This document shows positions 62,386 to 64,000 of a stretch of 64,000 nt of DNA, in pieces (the stretch's first letter is position 1; each line of letters starts with the position of its first letter). Where the stretch lies: positions 1,803,001 to 1,867,000 of the forward strand of contig LR746277.1 in NCBI GenBank assembly GCA_902729315.2. Reading direction: 5' to 3'. The position numbers and the translations under genes were made by a program. The stretch comes from Spirodela intermedia. Lineage: Eukaryota > Streptophyta > Magnoliopsida > Alismatales > Araceae. The notes beneath the pieces were generated by a model. That model saw nothing but the letters and a program-made list of their open reading frames with translations. It was not told the DNA's origin and did not search any database.

Positions 62386-64000
62386 ACATAATATCTTCTC
62401 AATAAATTTTAAAAACTCAAAATGTTCTACAATTTCTCAATTTAAGAGGTAATATTTCACATTTCCAAACATAATTGAAAAGGCAAAAAGTAGATTTTAA
62501 AATTCTAGTGATATTTCACATTTCTCACAAGAAAATGTAAAGAGATTAAAGATAGATTTTCAAATTGTAGAAATATTATCTAAGGAAAGCTATACCAATT
62601 TGATGTTGATACCACTCATTTTCATATAGCATTGTTCATATGTTTTATAGAAATGACTATAAAATTATTTCAGGCCAAATAAAAGAACTAAGTTGTTAAA
62701 TAATGTTAGATAAAAGGAAAATAAAATCATGGTAATTGATAAGAAAGAACTTATACAAAATTTAGATGACTAATCTTGAATATTTGTGATAGTAAACTCA
62801 AATAGCACTTCGATTTACTAATGTTATGCTTAGATCTATATGAAAGGTTTTATTTTTATAAAATTTAATCATAATAAGAATAATTTATACTACTTTTTTA
62901 TTAGTGAGTGATCATATTTTCCTTATAGAAAAAAAATATTGATTCTAGAAAAAGTGTCCCCATGAATTAGGAATTTATCCAATAGTCTAAAAGACAGACT
63001 TAGGAGAACTATCTTATTAAATGAAAATTTATATTATTTACTGATCACCAAGTAACTCTTTTTAATACACAAGTTTGTTTTAATTATTCAATAATTTAAT
63101 TTTTCCTTGTAACATAGGAAGATTAAACTATATTGCAAATGCACAAGTAGGAAGGTAATGTGTTCATTCTTCATTATGAATTGATAGTTTTGATTTTTTA
63201 AAATATTTATAAAAATATGATGAAGGTTTTGCTCATCTAAGAAATTTTTAGGATATAACTCAATCCAAGGATTTCTTACAGAAGAAAATTTTGGTGCCAC
63301 AATTCTTAGAAGATAATGGACACGAGATGAGATAGTTGATAGGTACAAATTGAAAATTACTTTGGTGCTCCCTTGTGATATTGATAGTTTCATAAGAGCA
63401 TTTGAATGTTGTCTACTTAATTTATTGTCAAGCTTCTCATATCAAAGTTTATGAAAGGATCTTAAAATAATCAACGTAAGCCCATTTAATACGAAATAAA
63501 CTAGATCATCATTAAACATAATCTGACAATGGATTGAAGAGTATGAAATGATGAATTTCTAAAGGATAAAGAGCTTATACTTTTTGATTGTGGACAAATT
63601 TATAAGATGAGAAGTTATGGAGATAGAAATTTTCTCAATGAAATTATAGGCTAATGTATCATTTTGACTGGGTATTCACTTGTATTTTTGGAAACAAATT
63701 TATCTTTTGAATAAGTGACTCTATTATTATATAAAATTTCATTCAAGTATTCAATAGGCAAATACCATCATGTTATGTTTTCTGATATTTCATATAGATC
63801 ATTGGATGAATAGGGTTGTATTATCTCCTTAATCAACAATGATCAAGACAAGGATCAGATGTGGCCCATTTGGGCATCCTAGAAAATTATACATATGATG
63901 ATGTTTAAAATATCTTTGAAAGAAAACTTAGATTTCTTTCCATTGAGTTTTAATAAAGAGTTCTTAGCATTTCTTACTATTTAATTCCGATTGATGACTG
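62386..64000. other. AT-rich intergenic region, no recognised gene
   Basis: Possibly the decayed continuation of the retroelement at 62270. Two diverged blocks near 62495 and 62555 share 'atagattttcaaattgtag'-like sequence followed by 'atatttcacattt' or similar. A minus-strand frame of 101 codons at 63088-63393 has no recognised motif. Confidence 0.35.

Overview
This is nuclear DNA of a flowering plant. The evidence is intron-rich genes with GT..AG introns and clear plant-specific proteins (an EBS-type BAH-PHD reader, a TORTIFOLIA1/SPIRAL2-type HEAT protein and a plant DRP2 dynamin), plus Ty3/gypsy retrotransposon debris with tRNA-iMet primer sites. The GC-rich first exon of the TORTIFOLIA1-like gene is reminiscent of monocots, but the species cannot be fixed from the window.

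Layout. (1) 1-21884 is a head-to-tail tandem array with a period of exactly 6014 bp, about 3.64 copies, nearly identical (three single-base differences noticed). The unit is a scrambled mosaic of dead Ty3/gypsy pieces: gag, protease, RT, RNase H, integrase, LTR and primer-binding sites, some direct and some inverted. The left end lies outside the window; the right end stops abruptly inside a gag fragment. (2) 21885-27640 is AT-rich intergenic DNA with an inverted LTR of the same family (about 24740-25310) and a short purine-rich minisatellite. (3) 27641-40970 is a plus-strand gene cluster: a five-exon gene for an unrecognised single-span membrane protein (27907-30436), EBS (31243-34538) and a decayed TORTIFOLIA1/SPIRAL2-like gene (35460 to about 38115). 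(4) 40973-58208, minus strand, is a 22-exon gene for a DRP2 dynamin of 929 residues, convergent with the pseudogene. (5) 58209-64000 holds the DRP2 leader and promoter region, then AT-rich intergenic DNA with one decayed gag remnant.

The genes share no obvious pathway: EBS reads histone marks, DRP2 works in clathrin-coated vesicle formation, and TORTIFOLIA1-like proteins bind microtubules. No prokaryotic-type system, CRISPR array, tRNA or rRNA gene was recognised. The most unusual structure is the 6014-bp near-perfect array built from an already dead, rearranged retroelement; all copies share the same stops, so it was amplified as DNA, unless it is an assembly artefact.
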